From positions 1 to 50,999 of the forward strand of contig NZ_JAMZMM010000003.1 of NCBI RefSeq assembly GCF_024178385.1: a DNA stretch of 50,999 nucleotides, in the 5' to 3' direction. Numbering within the stretch: the first letter of the stretch is position 1; each line of letters begins with the position of its first letter. This document shows positions 18,247-26,506 of this stretch, piece by piece. The notes below the pieces were generated by a model. The model searched no databases, was not told where the DNA came from, and saw only the letters and a program-made list of their open reading frames with translations. The stretch comes from Limnofasciculus baicalensis BBK-W-15. Its GTDB lineage: Bacteria; Cyanobacteriota; Cyanobacteriia; Cyanobacteriales; Coleofasciculaceae. A program made the position numbers and the translations under genes.

Positions 18247-19257
18247 TTAAGGCTGTGAGGTTTTAAGAATCTCGGTGTCAAGAGACAGGGGAGTGTCAAC
18301 TTTGGCCGTTAATTCGCTAGTTGTAGCTAGGTATATCCCTAGCATCACTGTAGGAAAAGCCAGCAAATTATATAAATCTAGTCTTTCGGAGAAAATTACC
18401 CAAGCGAAGATACCTGTCAAGATTGGCTCAATCAATAAAACCATAGCCACAAACCCTGAAGAAAGCCATTTAAGAGCATATAGTGTAGAGCAGAAACCCA
18501 AAACAACAGTCCAAGCTAGCCCCACAACTGCTAGCCATCCACCCCATGAAGAAGGGAAAATGCAATCTTTGCTTGTACAAATGATCGGTAATATTGCTAA
18601 AGTGCCAATAATGCACAAGTAGAAAACTGTAGTGACAGCATCTAAGTGATGTCGGACACGTTCAACAAGGATTAGATATATAGCGAAAAAGAGCGCAGAA
18701 ATCAGGGCAATTCCGTCACCTAAGACTTTGCTAGTTCCGTATAATAGGTCATCAAGTCCGAGAATGACTGAGCCACTGATGGCAATTATCATACCCAGAA
18801 TAAATTTGCGATCAAAGCGTTGACCAAATAACAGGAAGCCTATAACAGCAACAAACAGAGGAGTGAAGTTATGCAGCAGTGAGGAGTTAGCCAGACTCGT
18901 CTGAGTAACTGAAAATGCCCAAAGAATTTGTTGGGCAGCAAAGAAGACTCCTGTTAATAGCAATAATCCTATTTGGCGACTGCTATAGGGATTAACTGGT
19001 GAGGGCTGTTCAGGCAAAAGTTCACTTCTTTTCCTCATAAATGCCTGACCTAATCCCAAGATAGCACCTGCTATCCAGAGGCGATGAAAGATGATCGCCT
19101 TGGGGCTAATTTCATTTTCAGCGAACTTGACCAGGATTGGGACAAAACTAATCACCACTGCGGCGAATAATAAGGCTGCGATCGCTTTGTTTTTTGGATT
19201 GGCAAAAAATGCTTGTCGCGATAGAGATTGTTCAGATACAGTGAGTTGATTTGTCAT
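18247..19257 (-). CDS. EamA/DMT family transporter
   Basis: 336-aa drug/metabolite transporter superfamily protein with about ten hydrophobic helices in two EamA repeats. Typical features are the HRLWIAGAIL segment after helix 2, AFSVTQTSLANSSLLHNFTPL after helix 3-4, and the LIEPILTGIFAW segment in the second repeat. Usually exports metabolites such as amino acids or nucleotide-derived compounds; the substrate is not predictable. ATG at 19,257. Separate transcription from flanking genes is likely given gaps of 62 and 155 bases. Confidence 0.85.
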   Translation of the reverse strand: MTNQLTVSEQSLSRQAFFANPKNKAIAALLFAAVVISFVPILVKFAENEISPKAIIFHRLWIAGAILGLGQAFMRKRSELLPEQPSPVNPYSSRQIGLLLLTGVFFAAQQILWAFSVTQTSLANSSLLHNFTPLFVAVIGFLLFGQRFDRKFILGMIIAISGSVILGLDDLLYGTSKVLGDGIALISALFFAIYLILVERVRHHLDAVTTVFYLCIIGTLAILPIICTSKDCIFPSSWGGWLAVVGLAWTVVLGFCSTLYALKWLSSGFVAMVLLIEPILTGIFAWVIFSERLDLYNLLAFPTVMLGIYLATTSELTAKVDTPLSLDTEILKTSQP

Positions 19258-19319
19258 GCTTTATGTATATTGCCTACCCTTTAATAAATTAACATATAAT
19301 TACTTATAACGCTAATGAC

Positions 19320-19511
19320 TTATTTCTCTAGATAGGAAAAAAGCTGATCTGGCTTGAAGGCTAAATTATCAAAACTGGGTTTGAGAGAGACAAAAACATT
19401 TTCAGAGTTTAACCATCGGTTTTGCGAGCAAGAGTTCTCAGCGCTGGCTGGCAAGCTAGCTGCCCCCATCGCCAGAATTATTGCTAAACAAAAAGCGAAT
19501 AGTTTTTTCAT
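19320..19511 (-). CDS. Small secreted peptide
   Basis: 63-aa product with a clear signal peptide: KK, a hydrophobic core (FAFCLAIILAMGAA) and a cleavage site after ASA. The mature peptide of about 39 residues contains one Cys, aromatic residues and an SLKPSFDNLAF segment. An AAGGAA ribosome site lies about 6 bases before the ATG at 19,511, so I believe this small gene. No family recognised. It lies downstream of the phytochelatin-synthase-like gene on the same strand, with 161 bases and one palindrome between. Confidence 0.6.
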   Translation of the reverse strand: MKKLFAFCLAIILAMGAASLPASAENSCSQNRWLNSENVFVSLKPSFDNLAFKPDQLFSYLEK

Positions 19512-19577
19512 GATTATTCCTTTTGCGAGATCGTTGAAATGTCATATTCAGGAATTACGCAAAGCCTCCATCTGTAG

Positions 19578-19603
19578 GGTGCGTTAGGCTTTGCTAACGC
19601 ACC
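19578..19603. repeat. GGTGCGTTAG/CTAACGCACC palindrome
   Basis: Ten-base arms around GCTTTG minus overlap. Adjacent sequence (TTACGCAAAGCCTC before it, TAAGTCCTGACAT after it) resembles 2,400-2,455, so two repeat types are combined here. Confidence 0.8.
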
Positions 19604-19672
19604 ATCCCCACTATCAGTAGCGTCGCGACCTAAGTCCTGACATTCTAATTCAGCAATAGGTACGGCAGAATC

Positions 19673-20236
19673 TTAGTTGCTATTCTTCCGCACAACAATC
19701 ATACCACGAGAGCGATCGCAGGCAGAATCTTTATCCACACAGGCTTTATACATCAAATCTATAGGACACTTCCAAAAGCGAGTGTATCGCTTAGGATTTG
19801 TATCTGCAATAGTGATTTCCTTAGCATTAGGATCGTAGTCTGCTAACAGGGAGAAATGTCCTCCTTCCAGGTTAGGGTTATTGTGAGCAATTTTGGTATT
19901 GAAGTTGAAAATGTGAATGTCATTTGTATCTGAAACCGCTTTTTCCACAGATGCCACAAACTTCTCCATCGTCATTGATGGACTGTCAAAATATTCCACA
20001 CTGACGGTGAGTGGTAAGTTGGCATTCTCGACATATTTCACACAGGTATCGTATGTCTCAGCCAATGTCATCCCATCATCTAAAACTGAAGCGATGGGTA
20101 GCCTCGTTGCGTAGAAAATATCATCAACCGTTGTCGGAAAGCCTAACGCAGTTGTCGCATAAGCAAGGGCTGTGACGTTACAACAACGAATCGGTTGTTG
20201 AAATTCCGTCATCTGAATATTATCAAAATCTTTCAT
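19673..20236 (-). CDS. Phytochelatin synthase family protein
   Basis: 187-aa papain-fold protein. The Cys-His-Asp triad of phytochelatin synthases can be placed at C18 or C19 (QPIRCCNVTALA), H127 (EGGHFSLLADYD) and D145 (IADTNP); the His-to-Asp spacing of 18 equals that of the Nostoc enzyme. Prokaryotic members mainly remove Gly from glutathione (gamma-Glu-Cys formation) and rarely make phytochelatin. No signal peptide is visible. A strong AGGAGA site precedes the ATG at 20,236. Neighbours are an OvoA-like gene upstream and a small secreted peptide downstream, which suggests thiol metabolism. Confidence 0.72.
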   Translation of the reverse strand: MKDFDNIQMTEFQQPIRCCNVTALAYATTALGFPTTVDDIFYATRLPIASVLDDGMTLAETYDTCVKYVENANLPLTVSVEYFDSPSMTMEKFVASVEKAVSDTNDIHIFNFNTKIAHNNPNLEGGHFSLLADYDPNAKEITIADTNPKRYTRFWKCPIDLMYKACVDKDSACDRSRGMIVVRKNSN

Positions 20237-20377
20237 GATTTATCTCCTACTTTCAGTACAAGCAATCAGTTTCAACTTCTTGATTATAAGCTAAAACAAT
20301 AGTCAGTTAATTTCGTGTACTTCCCCATCTATAGCATTCCTAAATTAGTCGTAAATAAACCCAAGCCAGAACCCTTG

Positions 20378-20400
20378 TAGCCCAGGCATCTTGCCTGGGT
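20378..20400. repeat. Short hairpin (CCCAGGCA/TGCCTGGG)
   Basis: Eight-base arms around a three-base loop, followed on the plus strand by an AT-rich run. It lies between the OvoA-like and phytochelatin-synthase-like genes. T-run polarity does not suit the minus-strand transcript, so I call it a repeat. Confidence 0.6.
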
Positions 20401-20432
20401 ATATTTTTATAAACCATTTAGGATTGCTATAT

Positions 20433-21800
20433 CTAGACGGTGGGTAATTTCCGATCTCGAACAATCCGAAAACCAGCGTGCTGATAGAAATTCGGACGGA
20501 ACCAGTTGCGATAATATTTTAAAGCTTCTGTCCCGTTCGTGATCCAACATCCCCCTAACATCATATTATGTTTGGTATCAAAAAAGATCGCAGAATTGTC
20601 TTCATAAAGAAAATGCGGCTTATATCCTGAAAGTGGATTTAAGTTATCGCTCAACCATTCCCACACATTCCCACGCAAATCATATAATCCAGATGGACTT
20701 TTGGCGGTTTCTAACATCCCGACGGGAGTGGGAGAACCGAATTTGAAATTGAGATTATAATTCTCTACATCTTCTACCAAACCATGACCATAAGTTGCTA
20801 GATTGTACTCGGCTTCAGTCATTAACCGAGTCCCCTCACCTTGGGCGCGACAGTAAGCCATTGCTTCATAATGATTTACTTCCACAGGCCAATCTAATGG
20901 TAACTCCATTTCATCAAACATGGCGCGATATTTATAACCACCATTTTCAGGCAGCCAAAATTTCGGATATTTGATATTATTTTGAGTCTTCCACTCCCAA
21001 GCTTCTTCATTCCAATAGTCTGGATTGTCGTAGCCACCACCCTGGACAAATTTTAGAAATTCACCATTGGTAATTTGATATTTGCTAGCGACAAAAGGGG
21101 CAACTTCAACAGTGCGCGAGCCATAGTCAATATCCCATCCGTAGGTAGAATCATCATCAGCTTTACCCAGTTTTGCTACCCCACCAGCCACTTCTACCAT
21201 TTCATTCTGAGGAAAGTAACTGTTAGCCGGGGCATATTTCCAGTTGGCGGGGCGTTTCACTCTCTCAATCGGGAGTTGGCGAATTAACATCGAAGATGTT
21301 TCAATGTGAATCCGCTGATGTTCAAGTCCCATCATTAAAGCCCAAAGCCGATGATCCGGATTGATAGGAGTGTCGAATTCGGTTTTCTTAATCAGTTCTG
21401 ATATAATTTTATAGGCTTGTTCTCGATACTGCCAAACCTCTTGGACTTCTGGCCAATTCAGATGACCAATTACTCGATCTAGTTCTTCAGGTATTTCTGG
21501 ATCTACCCCAAGTTCAAACAGGATTTCATAGTCATGATTTAGTCGCTTTTCTAATAAGCCAACACGGATTAATTTGTTGATATAAAAAACTGCAGAATGT
21601 CCCAGATAAAAAATTAGGTGATTTCTCAGGGGGTCAGGATTGAGATAGAATGTATCTGGCCCTACCAGACTTTTCATCATCATATCTTCTAGTTGCCAAG
21701 CCTCCTCAAAGTAATCGAGGATTGTTTGGCGTAGCGATACCCCACTGGAGGCATCGCAACTATCAAGTTTGGGAGGATAAGTAGCTTGGAGAGTTTTCAT
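20433..21800 (-). CDS. ovoA: OvoA-like 5-histidylcysteine sulfoxide synthase (no methyltransferase domain)
   Basis: 455-aa non-haem iron enzyme. The N-terminal DinB-like helical domain carries the iron-binding His set: H68 in LGHSAVFYINKL and H161/H165 in EHQRIHIETSS. The second half is an FGE-sulfatase (EgtB-like) domain with YGWDIDYG, WPVEVNHYEAMAYC, GTRLMTEAEY and a LRGNVWEW finish. This matches the ovothiol route enzyme joining cysteine and histidine with O2. Full OvoA (about 700 aa) ends with a SAM methyltransferase, absent here, so the expected product is unmethylated. A TTG at 21,851 would add 17 odd residues; the ATG at 21,800 is preferred. Confidence 0.8.
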   Translation of the reverse strand: MKTLQATYPPKLDSCDASSGVSLRQTILDYFEEAWQLEDMMMKSLVGPDTFYLNPDPLRNHLIFYLGHSAVFYINKLIRVGLLEKRLNHDYEILFELGVDPEIPEELDRVIGHLNWPEVQEVWQYREQAYKIISELIKKTEFDTPINPDHRLWALMMGLEHQRIHIETSSMLIRQLPIERVKRPANWKYAPANSYFPQNEMVEVAGGVAKLGKADDDSTYGWDIDYGSRTVEVAPFVASKYQITNGEFLKFVQGGGYDNPDYWNEEAWEWKTQNNIKYPKFWLPENGGYKYRAMFDEMELPLDWPVEVNHYEAMAYCRAQGEGTRLMTEAEYNLATYGHGLVEDVENYNLNFKFGSPTPVGMLETAKSPSGLYDLRGNVWEWLSDNLNPLSGYKPHFLYEDNSAIFFDTKHNMMLGGCWITNGTEALKYYRNWFRPNFYQHAGFRIVRDRKLPTV

Positions 21801-21924
21801 GTTATATTTGCGTGATACTCTAACTTGGGCGAAGCAACCGTCTAGAGACAAGGGTGCTTGACAGGTCAGAGAATATCACATAGTCTTAACTTTGACAAGG
21901 AGTGATGATAAAGTTGTTATAGTA

Positions 21925-22014
21925 GTCGCCAAGGCGGTTACGGTATCAGAAAACCCCAAAACCGATTCATAGCAAGCATTTCACTTTTGACTGTTGACTT
22001 TTGCTATATATAGC
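21925..22014. repeat. Dispersed repeat B, copy 2
   Basis: Resembles 100-212 (see there): AGTCGC, GGCGGTTACGG, a shared CAGAAAAC/CCGAAAAC region, AGCAAGCATTTCA and TTGACTTTTGCTATAT. Confidence 0.5.
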
Positions 22015-22032
22015 GGTTTTATCCCAATGGCT

Positions 22033-22064
22033 TAGGGTGCGTTAGCGCAGCGTAACGCACCCTA
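22033..22064. repeat. TAGGGTGCGTTA/TAACGCACCCTA palindrome
   Basis: Perfect twelve-base arms around an eight-base loop; the longest member of this palindrome family in the window. Confidence 0.9.
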
Positions 22065-22108
22065 CTTCTAACTACAAAGGAAAATGCAATCTTTCTGTTT
22101 GGAGTTTA

Positions 22109-22166
22109 TAACATGCCCACGGGATTGGGAGAACCGAATTTGAAATTGAGATTGTAATTATCTACC
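22109..22166 (-). pseudogene. Fragment duplicate of the ovoA-like gene
   Basis: 57-58 bases match 20,712-20,769 of the OvoA-like gene with about five mismatches and the same orientation. Translated on the minus strand it reads NYNLNFKFGSPNPVGML and then meets a stop. It is a trace of a second, lost paralogue or of a partial duplication, about 1.4 kb from the intact gene. Confidence 0.75.
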
Positions 22167-22198
22167 CTTGCCATTAAAACCTTCTATCCCAATAACAT

Positions 22199-22936
22199 TT
22201 AATCAGATTTGCGAACGATCAAATCCATGAGATTAGTTTTCCCGATTTCCAGCAGGGTTAATTCGTTGACAGGGGGCGAAGTTTTGCCCAGTTGATGCCA
22301 GCTTGAACCCATCAAAGGTAAAGAACTTCCGGCAATAAATAAGGCAATCAGTAAACTAATTATCCCGTCTAACCAAAAGCACTGAAAAGCATAAATAGCA
22401 AGGGCGCTCATCATCACTCCCACAGAACTTGCCAAATCTGCCAATATATGTAAAAAAGCCCCCCGCACATTCAGATTACTTTGGCTATCTTCATGGAGTA
22501 GAGCAATACCAATGATATTAATTGTCAGACCAATTGTCGCCGCGATCAACATTGGAGTGGTGAGGATTTGCTGGGGAGATTCCGTCAAGTGGGTAATGGC
22601 TTCCCAGGCAATTAATCCTGCCATCAGCAGCAATCCTACACTATTTAAGAAAGCAGCGATCGCATCTAAGCGAGGTTGCCCCCGCAGTCGGCGGCTAATA
22701 GTCCAGCGGGTGAGCCAACTGGCACTCAATGCCAGGAAAATTGCGCCCCCATCTGCAACCATGTGCCAAGCATCAGAGCGCAATGCAAGGCTATGGCTTA
22801 AATATCCTGCAAACCATTCCACAATCGCAAATATCAAAATTACCACCAGCATCACTGTCAACCGAAAGCGTTGCTGATTGTCCATTGGCTGCCTAATACA
22901 GTTCGCTGAATTGCAAGTATGCTCAAAATAAGCCAT
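22199..22936 (-). CDS. Cation diffusion facilitator (metal efflux), short form
   Basis: 245-aa CDF-family transporter with six membrane helices. Metal-site residues are present in helix 2 (H58 and D62, HMVAD) and helix 5 (H163 and D167, HILAD), the H/D pattern of zinc-type members. The N-terminus has His and two Cys that could help bind metal. The C-terminal cytosolic ferredoxin-like domain (about 80 aa) is missing; the protein ends soon after helix 6, as in known CTD-less CDFs, or because of truncation. An AAGGA site precedes the ATG at 22,936. Located upstream of the thiol genes. Confidence 0.78.
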   Translation of the reverse strand: MAYFEHTCNSANCIRQPMDNQQRFRLTVMLVVILIFAIVEWFAGYLSHSLALRSDAWHMVADGGAIFLALSASWLTRWTISRRLRGQPRLDAIAAFLNSVGLLLMAGLIAWEAITHLTESPQQILTTPMLIAATIGLTINIIGIALLHEDSQSNLNVRGAFLHILADLASSVGVMMSALAIYAFQCFWLDGIISLLIALFIAGSSLPLMGSSWHQLGKTSPPVNELTLLEIGKTNLMDLIVRKSD

Positions 22937-23267
22937 TTAGAGAATCCTTCTGTTTAAAAAACTGTACTGCAGAGAGTTAGAATCTGCCTATATGAGAAGC
23001 AAGCGAGGCAGAGCCTCTGGATATGGGTTCCCAGGCTCCAGCCTGGGAACCAGTTAAGGGCGATGGTGTTCATCTGGGTAGAAGAGAATGTTGAACCAGA
23101 ACTTAAAGTCTTCGTCTATAAGATAGGAAATCATTGAATTCCTGGAGCTTGCCACCATAGCTAACAATTTTGATTATTGAGAAAGGGGCAAGGTTTTATA
23201 CCATATCTGAGCGTGGGTATTCAAAAAATTAATATAATTTTACAAACATCATTTTGCTGTTGAATCT
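22937..23267. other. Gap with a 12-base hairpin
   Basis: No gene seen. GGTTCCCAGGCT (23,026-23,037) and its complement (23,040-23,051) form a perfect stem with a two-base loop, without a T-run. Confidence 0.7.
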
Positions 23268-24575
23268 TCACCCTAAATCCCGATGGGTAAATGCCTTCGC
23301 ATCTTTCCCTGCATAAGTCGCCACCACATCACCTTTCCCTGTCATCTTATATTTATAAGTTACCAATCCATCTAACCCCACGGGGCCGCGAGGTGGTATT
23401 TTATTAGTACTAATTCCCACTTCTGCACCAAATCCATAGCGAAAACCATCGGCAAAACGAGTGGAACAATTGTGGAAAACATTAGCTGCATCCACTTGAT
23501 TCATAAAGGTTTCGGCTGTTACTAAATCTTCTGTAACAATTGCCTCTGTATGGCGAGATCCGTAAGTATTGATATGCTGAATAGCATCATCTAAGGAATC
23601 GACTATTTTAATAGAAAGAATTAAATCGTTGTACTCTGTACGCCAATCATCCTCAGTTGCTGGTACAATATCCAAAATTTGACAAGTTGCTTCATCTCCA
23701 CGTAATTCTACCTGACTTTCTTGCAAAGCTCCTGCTACAATGGGGAGAAATTTATTTGCGATCGCACTATGGACTAGTAAGGTTTCTATCGCATTACAAA
23801 CCGCCGGGTATTGGGTTTTCGCATCCACAGTTAGATTTACTGCTTTTTCTAAATCAGCAGTACTATCTATATATAGATGACATATTCCATCTGCATGTCC
23901 TAATACGGGAATGCAAGTATTATCCTGGACAAATTGGACAAAAGAGTTAGATCCTCTGGGAATAATTAAATCGATATATTCATCAAGCTGTAACATGGCG
24001 ATAGTTTCTTCCCGCGTAGTTAATAATTGAACTGCCGCCGGATTTACCGATGTTTGGGCTAATCCCTGATGAATTGCTTTGACAATCGCTTCACAAGAAC
24101 GAACCGCTTCTTTACCACCTTTCAAAATTACTCCATTACCCGATTTTACCGCTAAAGAAGTAATTTGAATTGCGGCATCGGGACGAGCTTCAAATATAAT
24201 TCCTAAAACACCTAAAGGGCAACTAATTCTTTTTAAGATTAATCCCTCATCTAATTCCCGATGGAGTTGCACTTCACCCACAGGATCTTTAAGTCTACCA
24301 ACATCCCGCACCCCTTGAATTGCCCCTTTTAACTTAGTTTCGTCTAACTTGAGGCGATCGTAAAGTGGTTTGGCAATATTATCTTCCTTTGCCGCTTGGC
24401 AATCTGCTGCATTTGCGGCTAATATCTCAGGTGTAGCAGCTTCTAAAGCTTGGGCAATTGCTTCAATGGCTTGGTTTTTCGCTTCTGTGGAGAGAATCGC
24501 CAACTGACGGGCAGCTTGGCGGGTAGATTTTGCGATCGCACTGAGGGATAGGGCAGAAATTTGAGTTGCTGTCAT
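23268..24575 (-). CDS. proA: Glutamate-5-semialdehyde dehydrogenase
   Basis: 435-aa aldehyde dehydrogenase superfamily enzyme of proline biosynthesis; reduces gamma-glutamyl phosphate to the semialdehyde with NADPH. Typical ProA features are [34 protein letters not shown], the catalytic Cys in [11 protein letters not shown], and a C-terminal [11 protein letters not shown] with [14 protein letters not shown]. Full length. A start at 24,614 would add 13 residues; the ATG at 24,575 gives the usual N-terminus, though neither has a clear ribosome site. Monocistronic; the kinase ProB is not in the window. Confidence 0.95.
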   Translation of the reverse strand: MTATQISALSLSAIAKSTRQAARQLAILSTEAKNQAIEAIAQALEAATPEILAANAADCQAAKEDNIAKPLYDRLKLDETKLKGAIQGVRDVGRLKDPVGEVQLHRELDEGLILKRISCPLGVLGIIFEARPDAAIQITSLAVKSGNGVILKGGKEAVRSCEAIVKAIHQGLAQTSVNPAAVQLLTTREETIAMLQLDEYIDLIIPRGSNSFVQFVQDNTCIPVLGHADGICHLYIDSTADLEKAVNLTVDAKTQYPAVCNAIETLLVHSAIANKFLPIVAGALQESQVELRGDEATCQILDIVPATEDDWRTEYNDLILSIKIVDSLDDAIQHINTYGSRHTEAIVTEDLVTAETFMNQVDAANVFHNCSTRFADGFRYGFGAEVGISTNKIPPRGPVGLDGLVTYKYKMTGKGDVVATYAGKDAKAFTHRDLG

Positions 24576-24717
24576 GGATTTGGTCGATCGAGACTTAACC
24601 TGATATTTTACCATTGGGGAGGGATCTTTGGTTTTTGCGATCTAGGGAAAATTATTTAACCACTAAGACACAAAGACACGAAGGAGGAGTAATTGGGTAA
24701 TCTTTTATGGGATGGGA

Positions 24718-25170
24718 TTAGGATCTAATCCACTTTGTCATGATATCGCGATCGCAATCTTCAAAGCCCATTTTATGATAGAGGGAATGGGCTGTATTAT
24801 TTTTTCTTTCCACTACCAGATGAATGGCTTTAATTCCCAGAGAATTACAAAATTCTGTGACAAATTCTAGGACTTTTGTTCCTATACCAGCTCGGCGATA
24901 TTCCTCTCGAATATATAATTCATCTATAAGTCCATCCCTGCCACCAAACTCTAAACTGTAACCGAAAGTGAGAACAAGATAACCGATAGCTTCTCCATCG
25001 CCATAAATTAGCCAGACATATCCGAGTGAATCATCTTCTAAAAGTTGTGATAAGGCTGTATTAGCAATAGATTCATCAAACCTGATATCCTCATGTTCGT
25101 ACAGCTCTTGGATGAATTTCATGATCGTATCGCTTTCAGATAATTTCGCTACTGTTAAGGTTATATCCAT
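24718..25170 (-). CDS. GNAT family N-acetyltransferase
   Basis: 150-aa GNAT-fold protein. The acetyl-CoA pyrophosphate loop is RRAGIG (motif A), after the strand DGLIDELYI; motif B follows with HLVVERKNNTAHSLYHKMGF. Single domain, no fusion. The acceptor (amine, protein or antibiotic) cannot be told. ATG at 25,170. Downstream lies a repeat of the type AACCACTAAGACACAAAGACAC (24,659-24,680) also seen at 4,543-4,570. Confidence 0.85.
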   Translation of the reverse strand: MDITLTVAKLSESDTIMKFIQELYEHEDIRFDESIANTALSQLLEDDSLGYVWLIYGDGEAIGYLVLTFGYSLEFGGRDGLIDELYIREEYRRAGIGTKVLEFVTEFCNSLGIKAIHLVVERKNNTAHSLYHKMGFEDCDRDIMTKWIRS

Positions 25171-25480
25171 AATATATTTAAAGTATCTAATATTTCAAAA
25201 TTGATTTCTTTACTAGAAACATTTGAAACTACCAGGATAAATCAAGACAACCCTCTGCGTACCTCTGTGTTAAAAAAACATCACATTTTCTTAGCTACAG
25301 ATTTGATATAATTCCCAAAAATAAGAACAATGATTTGGTATTGATTGGTAGATTTTATTAGTTCAATCATTAGATGTAGGTTAGGTTGAGGGAGGAAACC
25401 GAATATAGTCAAGGTAAGTTGGGTAACGCTTGCGCTCTACCCAACCTACATTTTTAGCTTTGCCACATCACGACAATTTC
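25171..25480. other. 310-base gap with inverted repeat
   Basis: No gene. GATGTAGGTTAGGTTGAG (from 25,374) faces CTACCCAACCTACAT (to about 25,453), an imperfect inverted repeat. CTCTGCGTACCTCTGTGTTAA (25,253-25,273) belongs to a spread cyanobacterial sequence also seen at 34,110 and 35,905. Confidence 0.6.
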
Positions 25481-25870
25481 CTATTCTCCCTTAAGTTGCG
25501 CCATCATCTCAGATTCATTCCAATAGGATGATACCTTTTGAATTTTGCCCACCTCATTAATTTCAAAGGTACTAATTCCTTCAGTCATCGCATTTCGCCC
25601 ATTCTTCGCTACCACTCGCATTGTCCACTTAACTGCTGCATTATTACCAACAATAATGATATTGTCTTGTGACAATTCCAGCTTTTCAAAGAAAGCTGAT
25701 AGCATCCCAAAAAACTTGTGAAAATCTTCATGTGCTTTGCTGGGAGGATTGCCAATGGGATCGCAAATAACTGCATCCTCAGCAAATGTATCTACCCAGC
25801 CTTCTGGATTCATCGCTGCCATGTTAGCGAAATAAGCGGTTAAAGTTGATGAGATTGCTTCTTTTGACAT
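25481..25870 (-). CDS. NTF2/SnoaL-like protein
   Basis: 129-aa cone-shaped alpha+beta protein of the NTF2-like superfamily: an N-terminal helix (AISSTLTAYFANMAAM), the WVDTFAEDAVICDPIG turn typical of SnoaL-like ketosteroid-isomerase folds, and three later strands (VKWTMRVVAKNG, GISTFEINEVGKI, VSSYW). May be a small enzyme or a binding protein; unknown. The frame opens at 25,885, but GGAGA is placed to serve the ATG at 25,870. Followed on the same strand, 41 bases upstream, by the paralogue pair; possible operon. Confidence 0.72.
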   Translation of the reverse strand: MSKEAISSTLTAYFANMAAMNPEGWVDTFAEDAVICDPIGNPPSKAHEDFHKFFGMLSAFFEKLELSQDNIIIVGNNAAVKWTMRVVAKNGRNAMTEGISTFEINEVGKIQKVSSYWNESEMMAQLKGE

Positions 25871-25911
25871 GATTTTATTCTCCATTAAGTAGCAGATATA
25901 TAACTTATTCG

Positions 25912-26427
25912 TTATACTTCAGTAGGTTGTTTTTCTTGTGTTTTGAGCCATTCTGTTGTGGCTCTTGACTCTTTTTGTCTGGCTTCTGGTTGAGACTTGA
26001 GCCATGTTTTATAAGCTTCTTCATCACCGCCAAAGGAAGCTAGTGATGGAGAAAGACGATGAGCTTTTTTTGTCCATTCATCTTCTGGAGATAAGGGTTT
26101 ATAGACGCAATAGCAAATACAAATTGAATCGAATTTAGCACCGTAGGGGGCGGGAATTTCTGGAGTATATTCCTCCACCTGAATAACCTCCCATCCACTA
26201 TCACGGAAAGAATCTCGATCTTCTGGTACAGTTTCTGTTAGTCTATATCCAGGAGTGGGAATCGGCTTACCACTGCAATCGTAATATTCGGCAAGGGTAT
26301 TGGTGAGAAATGGAATTGTTCCTGCGTTAGCAATAGAATAGAAAGCTTCTCCATGCTTTGTTCCCGTTTCTCCTCTATATTTATTTACCTCACTCCAATC
26401 GGCTTTAAACACAAATAATTTACGCAT
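25912..26427 (-). CDS. Unknown protein, tandem paralogue 1
   Basis: 171-aa cytosolic protein with no family I recognise. It begins MRKLFVFKADW and is rich in short strands: TIPFLTNTLAEY, PGYRLTETVPED, WEVIQVEEYTPEIPAPYG, then a Cys-containing SICICYCVYKPLSPEDEW core and a polar C-terminus with EEAYKTWL and TTEWLKTQEK. About four residues in five match the adjacent gene. A strong AAGGAGGG site nine bases before the ATG at 26,427 fixes the start. The three Cys (CICYC) could bind metal, but this is only a guess. Confidence 0.65.
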   Translation of the reverse strand: MRKLFVFKADWSEVNKYRGETGTKHGEAFYSIANAGTIPFLTNTLAEYYDCSGKPIPTPGYRLTETVPEDRDSFRDSGWEVIQVEEYTPEIPAPYGAKFDSICICYCVYKPLSPEDEWTKKAHRLSPSLASFGGDEEAYKTWLKSQPEARQKESRATTEWLKTQEKQPTEV

Positions 26428-26506
26428 CTTCTTTTCCCTCCTTGAAATAATCACCTTGAGACAAATCTATGGGAGATAACAGGTACTAGTATTGAAGATT
26501 AGATTG

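Noticed and set aside
23026-23051. Hairpin upstream of the CDF gene as a terminator or riboswitch
   Set aside because: No T-run, and the same type of palindrome is a general repeat in such genomes; no aptamer pattern seen.
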